NCBI GenBank assembly: GCA_023396225.1
Contig: JAEWWT010000024.1
Coordinates: 1-64,000, forward strand
Direction: 5' to 3'
Length of the DNA: 64,000 nt
Origin: Bacillota bacterium
GTDB lineage: Bacteria; Bacillota; Clostridia; Oscillospirales; Ruminococcaceae
Part shown: piece after piece, positions 1 through 8,388 of the stretch
How positions within the stretch are numbered: position 1 is the stretch's first letter
Layout: every line of letters begins with the position of its first letter
Notes under the pieces: generated by a model
What the model saw: the letters and a program-made list of their open reading frames with translations, nothing else
Database searches by the model: none
Told to the model about the DNA's origin: nothing
Translations under genes and position numbers: made by a program

Positions 1-190
1 TGACAGAAAATCTCTGACGGCTTGATTTGGTATGCCGTAAGCAATCAAAATAGGGATAGTTTTCACATTTATGCTCTGATTGTGTGGAAAGCTGGATTAG
101 CTTTGGCATTGTACGGCATTGCCTTAAATAATTACAAATGCTTTTTAGAAACAGAATATAATTTTACTGAACACTACTCTTATTTATTAA
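1..190. other. Unassigned sequence left of the rhs remnant
   Basis: This stretch interrupts the rhs reading frame: an in-frame TAA at 188-190 stops the rhs frame being read back to the left. A 63-codon open frame (22-213) runs across it but matches no family I recognise. It contains a near-palindromic GGCATTGTACGGCATTGCC motif around 108-126. It could be the end of an insertion or a rearrangement scar. No function is proposed. Confidence 0.3.
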
Positions 191-1474
191 TGTCCAAGAG
201 CAGCTATCTATGAGTACAACTCTGAAAACAAGCTTATCAAAGCAACAGTTCAGAGTGGAAGCAACGTTATTGTTGAAGAATACACATACGATTATGCAGG
301 CAACAGAACAAGCAAATCAACATCATGCAACGGTCAGGTTGAGTATGTAAAGTACCTCAATGACAATTCAAGCCTGACTAATGTTCTTGTTGAGATAAAT
401 GCAGATGGAGATGAAGTTTGTTACTACACAATCGGTGCTGACCTTATCTCACAGGAAGTAGATGGCAAGGTATCCACATACCTCTATGACGGTCATGGTA
501 CTGTTCGTGCACTTGCAGACGAGGATGGAAATGTAACTGATACTTACAGCTATGATGCTTTCGGTAACTTGCTTTCTTCCACAGGCAATACAGCAAACAA
601 CTATCGCTACTGTGGTGAGCAGTATGATTCTACAACAGGTCTTTACTATCTCCGTGCAAGATACATGGATACTTCTACAGGCAGATTCATTTCGCAGGAT
701 AGCTATGCAGGTTCAACTGCTGACCCTGTAAGTTTGCACAAGTATTTATATGCTAACAGCAATCCTGTGATGTATTCGGATCCTAGTGGGTATACGTCTT
801 TGGCAGAACAGCAAACTGCAATGATTGGATTGGGGATCTTAGCAGTAGGTTTTTTGGCATATGATCAGGCAATGTTGAATATTGGTATGTCAATTTTAAA
901 CGATTTGAAATCTAGCATTAATACAGGTATAAATAACATTTCAAATCAACTAAGAGATCTCGCAAACAATATTTCAGCATCGGATGCAGTACAGGAAATT
1001 AGAAGATTAATTGATAGAATAATGTCAACACCTTTAGGTGAGCCGGATGGTATAAATATAGAGACATTCCCAAGTTCAAATCCAACTGGTATTAATGTAG
1101 AAACTTTTCCTTCATCTGCTCCATCAGGTATAGGAGTGGAAACATTTCCATCTCCAAATCCTGAAAAGCCTTTTGTAGAAACATTCCCTTTACCTATTCC
1201 GTTATTGCCATATGTTATTATGGAAAATAACAATAGAATGACCACTAAACAGGCTACTCTTGCTGCTGCGGAACTTGGATATGTTAAAGTTCAAGGATGT
1301 TTTGTTAATGGACAAGCCGTATTCTACAATAAGAAGAACAAAACTTTTATTTCTCCGGATGTAGATAGTCATAATGGTGGAGTTTGGAAAATGGCAGATA
1401 GCATTGCAGAATTAGGGCGTAAAAATACCCGTAGCGGAACATATGATAAAGACTTAAATAGGATAGGTGATTAA
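191..1474 (+). CDS. 5'-truncated RHS-repeat protein with C-terminal Ntox21-like toxin domain
   Basis: The frame is open from 191 to 1474 (427 codons) but has no ATG or GTG; the first usable start, TTG at 569, lies inside the conserved YDAFGNLLSS segment, so the 5' part of a larger wall or secreted RHS protein is missing. Residues from 209 onward read as YD repeats (YEYNSENKL, YTYDYAGNR, TYLYDGHGT). The RHS-associated core follows at about 601-800 (YRYCGEQYDSTTGLYY, GRFISQD, YLYANSNPV, DPSGY). After a Ser/Pro-rich linker with four ETFP-type repeats, the last 80 residues carry SPDVDSHNGG, TRSGTYD and LNRIGD. These fit the [DS]xDxxxH, RxG[ST] and RxxD motifs I recall for Ntox21 predicted RNase toxins. 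The core and tip are intact, but expression is doubtful without a start. Confidence 0.75.
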   Translation, partial: CPRAAIYEYNSENKLIKATVQSGSNVIVEEYTYDYAGNRTSKSTSCNGQVEYVKYLNDNSSLTNVLVEINADGDEVCYYTIGADLISQEVDGKVSTYLYDGHGTVRALADEDGNVTDTYSYDAFGNLLSSTGNTANNYRYCGEQYDSTTGLYYLRARYMDTSTGRFISQDSYAGSTADPVSLHKYLYANSNPVMYSDPSGYTSLAEQQTAMIGLGILAVGFLAYDQAMLNIGMSILNDLKSSINTGINNISNQLRDLANNISASDAVQEIRRLIDRIMSTPLGEPDGINIETFPSSNPTGINVETFPSSAPSGIGVETFPSPNPEKPFVETFPLPIPLLPYVIMENNNRMTTKQATLAAAELGYVKVQGCFVNGQAVFYNKKNKTFISPDVDSHNGGVWKMADSIAELGRKNTRSGTYDKDLNRIGD

Positions 1475-2008
1475 ATGATTAAATACAGGATAACAAAATA
1501 TGATCCTGCAAAAAGAGAAGAAGATGGATATTATCAACTCGATGATTGGATATCTGTAAGTGATATAGATAAACATATTGTTACAAAAGAGGAGTATTTA
1601 TTTGTAGAAAATAACTATGTAGCTATAATAATAAATATTATGGAACATCTCAAAATTGAAGGGCTTAAGGTTAATGGATTGGAAAAAGGATTTAATTTAC
1701 AAAGAAATATTTTTATTTTATCTAAATATAATATTTTTCTTGATAAAAATCAGCAATACATATTTAAGACTATAAAAAATAATAATTATTACCATATAAA
1801 AGAGATTAAATCAGTTGTTAAGTTAATACTAAGAGAATGTATGTGGTGCAGGTTAGTATCCCCGTCAGTTAAGTTTACATTTGGGTACGACTACTATATG
1901 TATTTTCATTCAGTTACGGATTTTAATTTCAGTTTAATACAAATTCCTAATGGAATTTACATAGAACAATATGATGAAGAATCACAGAAATATATTTATT
2001 TGAAGTAA
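1475..2008 (+). CDS. Presumed immunity protein for the RHS toxin tip
   Basis: 177 residues with no family recognised. The ATG follows the toxin stop codon directly (TAA at 1472-1474, ATG at 1475), with a GGTGA ribosome-binding stretch inside the end of the toxin gene, so translation should be coupled. The gene is visibly more AT-rich than its neighbours, is rich in Asn, Ile, Tyr and Lys, has no signal peptide, and is probably a single cytosolic domain. In polymorphic toxin systems the cognate immunity gene sits exactly here. The assignment rests on position and composition, not homology. Confidence 0.6.
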   Translation: MIKYRITKYDPAKREEDGYYQLDDWISVSDIDKHIVTKEEYLFVENNYVAIIINIMEHLKIEGLKVNGLEKGFNLQRNIFILSKYNIFLDKNQQYIFKTIKNNNYYHIKEIKSVVKLILRECMWCRLVSPSVKFTFGYDYYMYFHSVTDFNFSLIQIPNGIYIEQYDEESQKYIYLK

Positions 2009-2055
2009 TATACAAAGGACCATTCTGATTACAGTACATTTTAACTACCAATCCT

Positions 2056-2142
2056 TACTACCTTTGTGTTAGGTATATGGATACTTCTACAGGCAGATTC
2101 ATTTCACAGGATAGCTATACAGGTTCAACAGCAATCCTGTGA
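2056..2142 (+). pseudogene. Orphan rhs core fragment with internal deletion
   Basis: This reads YYLCVRYMDTSTGRFISQDS and then stops at a TGA. It is a second copy of the rhs core already seen at about 640-790. Compared with that copy it lacks 40 bp between TTCAAC and AGCAATCCTGTGAT; the lost segment ends in AAC and follows AAC, so the deletion looks microhomology-mediated and shifts the frame. Such scraps normally mark displaced older toxin tips downstream of a live rhs gene. Confidence 0.8.
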
Positions 2143-2177
2143 TAAAGTTGATGTACACCAAAATATATAAAATAATG

Positions 2178-2214
2178 AAGGCTGTGTTCTGTAAAGTATA
2201 GAACGCAGCCTTTT
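2178..2214 (+). terminator. Rho-independent terminator after the rhs module
   Basis: A 12-bp stem (AGGCTGTGTTCT against AGAACGCAGCCT, with G-T pairing) with a 9-nt loop is followed by TTTTAG. It closes the rhs/immunity transcription unit. Confidence 0.75.
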
Positions 2215-2465
2215 AGTTTGCCAGAAATTCAAGAGTATATGGAATGAGACATTCCAATAAGCAAAGAATGCATAAATAAATCTTCAGAGACACTGTAATA
2301 GAAAAAGCAATATGAATTTTCTACTAAGAGAAAAGTAAACTATAAGTCTATTAGTTACCTTTTCAGAAAGTCTTGATAATTTCTATATTACAAAGTCAAA
2401 AAGACAACTATATGACTTATAGTTGCCTTAAGAAAATCATTTTACTTATGCAAGGTGGGTACATA
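2215..2465. other. Non-coding spacer with two small dyads
   Basis: No gene is visible. TGGAATG-AGA-CATTCCA lies near 2239-2255. A perfect 8-bp hairpin, CAACTATA with a TGACT loop, lies at 2405-2425; read on the minus strand it is followed by TCTTTTTG and could terminate minus-strand transcription. Neither can be tied to a gene. Confidence 0.35.
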
Positions 2466-2873
2466 ATGAAAATTTCTGAGAGAAAGTTGAACAAGCCACT
2501 TATAGAAATGAATGATCAATCAAAAGAGTATATTGTTACAGCAAGAAGAATAGCTCAAATGATAAGGGGAGGAGTGCGGTATGAGGATTATATTCCACTA
2601 TTAATTGATGTAAGGCTTAAATCTATTGAAGACAAGATACTCTTAAAGGGTGATATCTGCGTAAATCTTTTCTTACAGTTCATTTCAGATAATGAACATA
2701 AATGCAGCATACCCATAGAGAAACGAGGGAAACGTTCCAGAATAAGCAGAAATCAATTGATAAAAGCTAAGAATATGATTAAAAGCATTGGGTGGAAAAA
2801 GGTTGCTGAAATAATGGGTATAACTCCGCAAGGCTTAAGAAAGGCTATAAAACGTGAAAAAATCATTAATTAA
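2466..2873 (+). CDS. Small hypothetical protein with C-terminal helix-turn-helix
   Basis: 135 residues starting at the ATG preceded by AAGGTGGG (2452-2459); an upstream in-frame start at 2373 lacks a binding site. The N-terminal two thirds are not recognised. Basic residues (KRGKRSRISRNQL) precede a C-terminal segment, WKKVAEIMGITPQGLRKAIK, that has the spacing of a helix-turn-helix. A DNA-binding role, perhaps for a mobile element or the rhs locus, is inferred only from that segment. Confidence 0.5.
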   Translation: MKISERKLNKPLIEMNDQSKEYIVTARRIAQMIRGGVRYEDYIPLLIDVRLKSIEDKILLKGDICVNLFLQFISDNEHKCSIPIEKRGKRSRISRNQLIKAKNMIKSIGWKKVAEIMGITPQGLRKAIKREKIIN

Positions 2874-2941
2874 AAAGTATATTCATAATTAGACATATAA
2901 CATCAGATTAAGTGTAAAGTTAAAACCTGTTCAGCAAGTGT

Positions 2942-3220
2942 TTAAGTTGCTTTATAATCACAATATAAAAGGTATTTTTCCAATGCCCATTGAGGCAGAG
3001 TGTGTTTGCATTGCTCCCATCCCTGTAGGGTACTAATACTAACTGAAAGTTTATCTGCCATATCAGTTTGAAGAATATTTGCATGTTTACGCATTTGTTT
3101 AAGTCTTGTTCCATAATTAGGATTAGAAATAAAGTCGGTATATGAATTAAACTGATCTTTTGAAATAATAATAGGCTTTGGGGTAATGTCAGCTAAATTT
3201 GAAAATCCGTTTGTTGCTAT
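2942..3220 (-). pseudogene. XRE-type HTH regulator remnant (5' end lost)
   Basis: The minus strand reads about 92 codons with no start, ending at the TAA at 2942-2944. The reading contains NYGTRLKQMRKHANILQTDM and SVSISTLQGWEQ, a typical XRE helix-turn-helix in which MADKLSVSISTLQGWE forms the recognition part. The frame runs back to about 3220, exactly where the feoB sequence begins on the opposite strand, and then meets a stop at 3260-3262. It looks cut by the same junction that truncates feoB. Homologues of this form are often antitoxins or element regulators. Confidence 0.6.
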
Positions 3221-3964
3221 AAGTGTGGTGGTGCATTTCCGACGCTTATAGCAATAATATCAATGTTCTTTTTGGGCTCTGCAATGGGATTAGGTAAATC
3301 TGTTTTGTCTGCTGTTTTGCTTACTGCGGTAATAGTTCTGGGGGTGCTTATGACTTTTGCTGTATCAAGAATTTTGTCAAAGACATTGTTAAAAGGTCAG
3401 CCTTCTTCATTCACTCTTGAACTTCCACCGTACAGAAAACCGCAGATTGGTAAAGTTATAATACGTTCAATTTTTGACAGGACATTATTTGTGCTGGGAA
3501 GAGCATGTTCAGTTGCCGCACCTGCCGGACTTGTTATTTGGCTGCTAGCAAATATAACTGTAGGTGACGCAACCTTGCTTGCACATTGTGCAGAATTTCT
3601 TAATCCGGTTGCAAGCTTTATTGGTCTTGACGGGGTAATTCTTTTGGCATTTATACTCGGGCTTCCTGCAAATGAAATAGTTATTCCTATTATAATAATG
3701 GCATATATGGCAGAAGGTAAAATACTTGAGCTTGATGACCTTTCTCAGCTTAAAACTTTGCTTGTTGACAACGGCTGGACTTGGGTAACAGCACTTTGTA
3801 CAATGCTTTTCTCTCTGATGCACTGGCCTTGTTCAACTACGCTTATGACTATAAAAAAAGAAACACACAATCTGAAATGGACTGTGGTATCATTTTTAGT
3901 GCCGACAGTATGTGGCATATTAATTTGTGCAGTTGTCGCAAATGTATGTAGGATTTTTACTTAA
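3221..3964 (+). pseudogene. feoB: FeoB ferrous iron transporter, C-terminal fragment
   Basis: The frame reads KCGGAFPTLIAIISMFFLGS from 3221 on and ends at 3964, about 247 codons. This is the C-terminal membrane half of FeoB: the CGG.FPTLIAI entry helix, the second Gate (nucleoside-recognition) domain, LGLPANEIVIPIIIMAYMAE, and the C-terminal hydrophobic helices. The N-terminal GTPase and first Gate domain are absent, and a TGA stands in frame at 3200-3202. A full-length FeoB imports Fe(II) through the membrane; this piece has no G domain and is almost certainly inactive. The 5' part may lie elsewhere on the chromosome. Confidence 0.85.
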
Positions 3965-3974
3965 TGGAGTTTTA

Positions 3975-4014
3975 AGAACCAACAGTGGCTATGCATGCTG
4001 TTGGTTCTATTTAT
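3975..4014 (+). terminator. Terminator after feoB fragment
   Basis: AGAACCAACAG pairs with CTGTTGGTTCT around a TGGCTATGCATG loop and is followed by ATTTATATT. It is probably the original feoB terminator. Confidence 0.65.
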
Positions 4015-4093
4015 ATTGATATACTAATTCAAAACATGATACCTTGTTATAATTTATTGTAGTAGAATATACATCCATGTAACTATTCTCCCA

Positions 4094-5842
4094 TCAGTTT
4101 ATTACAATTGAATTACCCTTTATATTTTTGCTCTTTTTCTTTGCTACGGCAATAGCAGCGGAAAGCTCATTTACGTCTGTATTATTACCGTTTCGGTTTG
4201 TTACGGAGGCTATTGAAAGCGTTGCAATTGGAAAATTTTCAACAAATCCACTTCTGTTGCAGGAAACAATATAACCGCGTTCCCAGTCTTCTCTACTGTA
4301 AAGATGCTGTATAGAATTGGTGAAATTATCACATATTTTTTTGCACATGTCCTCAATATTATGTGTTTCAGTAATTATAACAAAATCATCGCCACCAACA
4401 TGACCGATAAAATCATTGCCGTCCGTACAATCAGATAATGTATCAGCAACCGCTTTTATCATCATATCGCCGTTTGCAAAGCCGTATGCATCATTGTATG
4501 CCTTGAAATTGTCCAGATCAATATAGATTATTGACCAAGGCGTTGATTTTGAAATAGTCTCAAGGATTTTTTCATGTATAGTATTGTTTCCTGGAAGACC
4601 GGTAAGCGGGTTTGCTTCGGTTGCACGACTTACTTGAATTTTTACAGAGACAAGCAACAGATCTTTTATGCTTACAGAACCGATAAATTTATTATTTGTT
4701 CCTACCGCAATTGCATCGTAAATATTTGAAATATCTCTTTGCATTGCAAGCTCTGCAACAGCATCCACGGACATATCGCCGTCAACAAAAAGCATGTGTG
4801 AATTTACAATCTGGTCAACTTTAAGCCGCCTTCCGAGGTTATAACCGTACAAGCCGCTGTAAGCTTCGAGAACATGACTACGGGTAAGAATTCCATAAAC
4901 GGATTTGTCATCATTCAAAACAAAAGCCTCGGTAAGATTGGTGTTGTTCAGCATTTTATTGTAAATTTCTATTGATGACGTACCTTTTTTCACTGTCAGA
5001 GCATCTGTACAGATTTCAGATATTTTTCCAAACATTGTAGGTGAGTATTTTGGCACAAGCTGATTACGCAGGGATTTTATCTGGAGTACATGTGCATAGT
5101 CAATCTCTTCAAAGTCTTTTTTCGGCTTTGCAAGATAAAAGCCCTGTCCAAAATCAACGCCTAGACTCATTACCATACGCAGCTCACTTTCGGTTTCAAT
5201 GCCCTCTGCAATTGTACTTATACGCGATTCCCTGCAAAAAGATACAATAGATTTGACGGCAGATTTTTTCATGCTGTCTGTATCAATATTGCGTATCAGG
5301 TCCATATCTATTTTAAGATATTCGGGGCGGAATGAACAAACACGATTCAGTCCCGAATATTTTGCACCGTAATCATCTACCGCAATTTTAAAATTTTGAC
5401 TTCGGTAATGTTCAATTGACTCCAAAAATATTTCCATTGACTCAATATCGCTGCTTTCAGTTATCTCAAAAATAATCTCCTCAGGCAAAAGTTTCTGCTT
5501 GTTTAGTATATTTTCTGTAAAACCCTTTCTGAATGTTGTGTCGTGGATAATATTCGGATTGACATTTACAAACAAGAATGTTTTTTCAGGCTTTCGTACT
5601 GCTTGCTTCAATGCTTTTTTTCTGCATATCTTTTCAAGCTCCCATGTAATTCCATAGTTTGCGGCGGTTTCAAAAAGCTGCTGAATATTCATTTCGCAAT
5701 CTGTGCTATCAATTCTGCTAAGTGCTTCATATCCTATTATTCTTCCATTCTCAAGCGAAACAATTGGCTGATATACGGGATAAATCTTTTTTTGCTCAAT
5801 AATATCGTTTAACTGCTTATATGAATTATTTATACTCTGCAT
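4094..5842 (-). CDS. EAL-CBS-GGDEF cyclic di-GMP turnover protein
   Basis: 582 residues, soluble, with no membrane segment. Residues 15-250 are an EAL phosphodiesterase domain with its catalytic set visible: EAL at 39-41, NVN near 93-95, E126 in EITES, DD at 156-157, K177, E213 in EGIE, and QG at 233-234. Residues 265-400 form a pair of CBS domains, normally a nucleotide sensor. Residues 405-582 are a GGDEF domain with GGDDF at 483-487 and NFKAYNDAYG; the RxxD inhibitory site is replaced by DGND at 474-477. Both c-di-GMP breakdown and synthesis are chemically possible; the net direction is unknown. The gene is monocistronic and reads away from the patatin-like gene. Confidence 0.9.
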   Translation of the reverse strand: MQSINNSYKQLNDIIEQKKIYPVYQPIVSLENGRIIGYEALSRIDSTDCEMNIQQLFETAANYGITWELEKICRKKALKQAVRKPEKTFLFVNVNPNIIHDTTFRKGFTENILNKQKLLPEEIIFEITESSDIESMEIFLESIEHYRSQNFKIAVDDYGAKYSGLNRVCSFRPEYLKIDMDLIRNIDTDSMKKSAVKSIVSFCRESRISTIAEGIETESELRMVMSLGVDFGQGFYLAKPKKDFEEIDYAHVLQIKSLRNQLVPKYSPTMFGKISEICTDALTVKKGTSSIEIYNKMLNNTNLTEAFVLNDDKSVYGILTRSHVLEAYSGLYGYNLGRRLKVDQIVNSHMLFVDGDMSVDAVAELAMQRDISNIYDAIAVGTNNKFIGSVSIKDLLLVSVKIQVSRATEANPLTGLPGNNTIHEKILETISKSTPWSIIYIDLDNFKAYNDAYGFANGDMMIKAVADTLSDCTDGNDFIGHVGGDDFVIITETHNIEDMCKKICDNFTNSIQHLYSREDWERGYIVSCNRSGFVENFPIATLSIASVTNRNGNNTDVNELSAAIAVAKKKSKNIKGNSIVIN

Positions 5843-5871
5843 TATATCCTCCCAGATTTATATCTGTATCT

Positions 5872-5900
5872 ATTTTAATGTATAATAGAAAAAGGTACAA
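5872..5900 (-). promoter_or_regulatory. SigA-type promoter for the EAL-CBS-GGDEF gene
   Basis: On the minus strand TTGTAC (5900-5895), a 17-bp spacer and TAAAAT (5877-5872) stand about 30 bp ahead of the start codon and its GGGAGG site. Confidence 0.55.
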
Positions 5901-6036
5901 TCACACTTAGATAAAGTTCTTGTAAAGTTTAGGCGTATTTGTATTATTTAATTCTGCCAAATTATTTTGTTGAAAAGTTATTAAAGAATGAAGATGGGCA
6001 GCAAGAAGAATAAAGTAAATGACAGATGAAATTATG

Positions 6037-6066
6037 AAGGCAAAAAATAAGCATTCTTATGCCTTG
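6037..6066 (-). terminator. Probable terminator after the patatin-like gene
   Basis: On the minus strand GCATAAG-AATG-CTTAT is followed by a run of six T, just past the stop codon of the lipase gene. The stem is short. Confidence 0.45.
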
Positions 6067-6085
6067 ATTTCAGATTACAGTATTG

Positions 6086-7090
6086 TCATTCAAGACATTT
6101 TGCATTTGCACCACGGTATTTTTTCTTCCAGAAGTTAAAGTTCCATGTTTCAAGGAATTTTTCTGCGGCTGTTTCACCATTATGAAACAGTTGGATACTT
6201 TCATCCTTGCTTATTGAAAAATATGTGGAGTTGATATATTTCTGTGCTCCGTCAGTTGTGACTGTCACAGGGATTTTAATTGTCCTTTCAAGGTCCCCTC
6301 CTGATTTTGAGATATATGCGTTATCATGACCATCGAGAGCAGTTGTTGTTACTAATCTGATATAGTTGAGAATATCAGGGGTTAAGAACTTTACACTGTC
6401 ATACTGTATATTTACCGGCTTTTCAACAAACTTAAATCCAAAAGTAGGATATGGCGGATTTGGACATCCGTCATCAAGAAGATACAGTGGATAGTTACTT
6501 AGAAGTCCACCATCAACTATTAAGTGTTCAACACCGTTCCTTGTTTTCAGGACATAAGGGCGGTAAAAGAAAGGGATGCTCATACTCATCCTTACAGCAT
6601 CAACAATAGGAAAGCTGTCAGGATCTATGCCGAAATGTTCAAGATCTCTGGGCAAAACCAAGGCGACTTTAGCTGTAATATCTGATGCAACAACCTGCAG
6701 TTTATACTTGCATTTACCTCCAAGGCAGTCGTCACTTTTTATATCACCGAAAACGGTTTTCCCTTTCTTCTTCAGAAGTTCAGAAAGCCACTTTTCAAAG
6801 TAATCAGTTTTATAAAGGCCGAGTGAACTATAAAAATTAATTGCTTTTCCTACAGGTCCCAGATAATCAAGGAGATTTTTTTCCTTGAATTTAAGATAAT
6901 CAACGTTTTCCATTATCAGCTTTATTTCACATGTAGAGTAACCGACAGCTATAAGTGATGCAACTATTGCACCGGCTGAACATCCCGCTACATTTTGAAA
7001 AGTATATCCTGACTTTTCCATGACGTTTGCAGCACCAATATGACCGATTCCTCTTACTCCTCCGCCTTCAAAAACTGCATTACACTTCAT
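6086..7090 (-). CDS. Patatin-like phospholipase family protein
   Basis: 334 residues, cytosolic, no signal peptide. It shows the glycine-rich oxyanion loop GGGVRGIGHIG (residues 9-19), the nucleophile elbow GCSAG (Ser38) and the DGG dyad partner (Asp193), so the Ser-Asp catalytic dyad of patatins is intact. Family members hydrolyse acyl groups from phospholipids or other lipids; the substrate here is unknown. The start at 7090 is preferred over 7111 because AAAGGGGG lies a good distance upstream of it. It has no obvious partner genes and stands alone between the c-di-GMP protein and a divergent wall-binding protein. Confidence 0.88.
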   Translation of the reverse strand: MKCNAVFEGGGVRGIGHIGAANVMEKSGYTFQNVAGCSAGAIVASLIAVGYSTCEIKLIMENVDYLKFKEKNLLDYLGPVGKAINFYSSLGLYKTDYFEKWLSELLKKKGKTVFGDIKSDDCLGGKCKYKLQVVASDITAKVALVLPRDLEHFGIDPDSFPIVDAVRMSMSIPFFYRPYVLKTRNGVEHLIVDGGLLSNYPLYLLDDGCPNPPYPTFGFKFVEKPVNIQYDSVKFLTPDILNYIRLVTTTALDGHDNAYISKSGGDLERTIKIPVTVTTDGAQKYINSTYFSISKDESIQLFHNGETAAEKFLETWNFNFWKKKYRGANAKCLE

Positions 7091-7317
7091 ATAGATTCCC
7101 CCTTTCGACATATTATGAAGAGGGAGCGTTATTTGTTAATTGATTATATTGTATAAACAGAATACTTCATACTATTAAGATGTTAATTATGCAGCGCAAA
7201 AATATATAAGAAAATTTTGTCATATATGTCAATTGCTTTCTGTCTTTAGTCATTGTATAGTATAAAATGTAATGTAATTGTTAAGTTCAAAGACAAATTA
7301 TGTTAGTTCAGGATTTA

Positions 7318-7326
7318 TGCTATTAT
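7318..7326 (+). promoter_or_regulatory. Possible extended -10 promoter for the wall-binding protein
   Basis: TGCTATTAT is an extended -10 element about 40 bp before the ATG at 7367, with only a weak -35 region. The upstream gene is divergent, so this spacer must hold promoters for both. Confidence 0.35.
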
Positions 7327-7366
7327 TAATCATAATCTGCATAAATCAGAAAGGGATGGGATTAAA

Positions 7367-8281
7367 ATGTTAAAAAAGGTTAGGAGTCTGCTAATTAACA
7401 CTTTTGTTGTTATGTTAGCGTTGACAACTATGGCAATCAGCGCTTCAGCAGAATGGAGCAAAGACGGTACAAAGTATACCGATGAAAATGGTAAGGCAGT
7501 TACAGGCTGGCAGACTATTGAAGATTCAAAATATTACTTTAATAGTAAGGGAGTTAAGAGTGTAGGCTGGCTTACTATGAAAAATGGCAGTAAGTATTAT
7601 TTTGACAAAGATGGAAAGATGCTTACTGGCTGGCAGAATATTGACAAAGTTAAATATTACTTTAGCAAAAGCGGCAAAATGAGCACTGGAAATGTATTAA
7701 TCAGTAAAAAAATATACCTTTTCTCTGATATAGGCGCATATGAAAAAATGTATAAGTCAGAACCTTGTGCTATAGGTGATAAGCTTTACTATTGTAAAAA
7801 GGACGGAACACTTGCTAAGGGTGCAACAAAATTCAAATTTGATGGTAAAGAATATTATTTTTACTTTGGCAAGAATGGTTATCCGATAAGCACTACTGCA
7901 AAGGTTGGAAAAGAAATGTGTACATTTGATGCTGAAAATGGACTTATTTCAAAAACTCCTGTTATTCAGTATCAGGCTTCTTTTACAGAAACAAATAAGC
8001 ACCTTACACTTACAAATTTTAAAATTAACTTAAAAGAAGTGGGTAGTCTTTATCATGAATATGAATGTTCTGGTCGTATTGAAAACTTTTCAGGCAAAGA
8101 TTACTCCACAGTATATGTAATGGTAAATCTTTATAACACAGATGGTAAATGTATTGAATCTAAAATGTATTTAACAAAAGTAAGTAATTTGTTAGATGAA
8201 GAAAATATAGACTTTAATGAAACTTTTCATACTGATGAACCAATTGCAAAGTGTGAATTTGCAAGTATAACTACATATTAA
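7367..8281 (+). CDS. Secreted protein with choline/glucan-binding (cell-wall) repeats
   Basis: 304 residues. A signal peptide spans residues 1-28, with a hydrophobic core and cleavage after SAS-A before EW. Residues 29-115 carry aromatic-rich repeats of the cell-wall-binding type (GWQTIEDSKYYFNSKG, GWLTMKNGSKYYFDKDG, GWQNIDKVKYYFSKSG), and a looser set follows to about 190. Residues 200-304 form a beta-rich domain resembling FxLYD-type domains seen in Firmicutes envelope proteins. It probably attaches non-covalently to wall or surface polysaccharide; no catalytic domain is visible. A GGGATGGGA binding site precedes the ATG. Confidence 0.8.
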   Translation: MLKKVRSLLINTFVVMLALTTMAISASAEWSKDGTKYTDENGKAVTGWQTIEDSKYYFNSKGVKSVGWLTMKNGSKYYFDKDGKMLTGWQNIDKVKYYFSKSGKMSTGNVLISKKIYLFSDIGAYEKMYKSEPCAIGDKLYYCKKDGTLAKGATKFKFDGKEYYFYFGKNGYPISTTAKVGKEMCTFDAENGLISKTPVIQYQASFTETNKHLTLTNFKINLKEVGSLYHEYECSGRIENFSGKDYSTVYVMVNLYNTDGKCIESKMYLTKVSNLLDEENIDFNETFHTDEPIAKCEFASITTY

Positions 8282-8288
8282 TTTGTAA

Positions 8289-8321
8289 TGCGGGTGTTAA
8301 AAAGCATCCGCATTTTTTGTA
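8289..8321 (+). terminator. Terminator of the wall-binding protein gene
   Basis: GCGGGTG...CATCCGC is followed by ATTTTTTG directly after the stop codon. Confidence 0.65.
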
Positions 8322-8337
8322 TCTTTTTGCACAAAGA

Positions 8338-8372
8338 AAACGCAGGTACCTTTTTGGCACCTGCGTTTTGAT
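8338..8372 (-). terminator. Terminator of the giant transglutaminase gene
   Basis: AAAACGCAGGTACC and GGCACCTGCGTTTT form a strong stem flanked by A and T runs on both sides. It can act in both directions and separates the two convergent genes. Confidence 0.8.
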
Positions 8373-8388
8373 ATACTGTGTTATGAAA

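Noticed and set aside
22..213. 63-codon open frame at the left edge
   Set aside because: Starts at TTG without a clear binding site and resembles no family; it ends inside the rhs sequence in a different frame. Treated as unassigned sequence.
2405..2425. Perfect 8-bp hairpin as terminator
   Set aside because: The T-run is on the minus strand and no minus-strand gene ends just upstream of it, so no role could be assigned.
3545..3823. Open frame opposite feoB
   Set aside because: It is a shadow of the FeoB coding frame with no binding site and Cys/Lys-rich nonsense composition.
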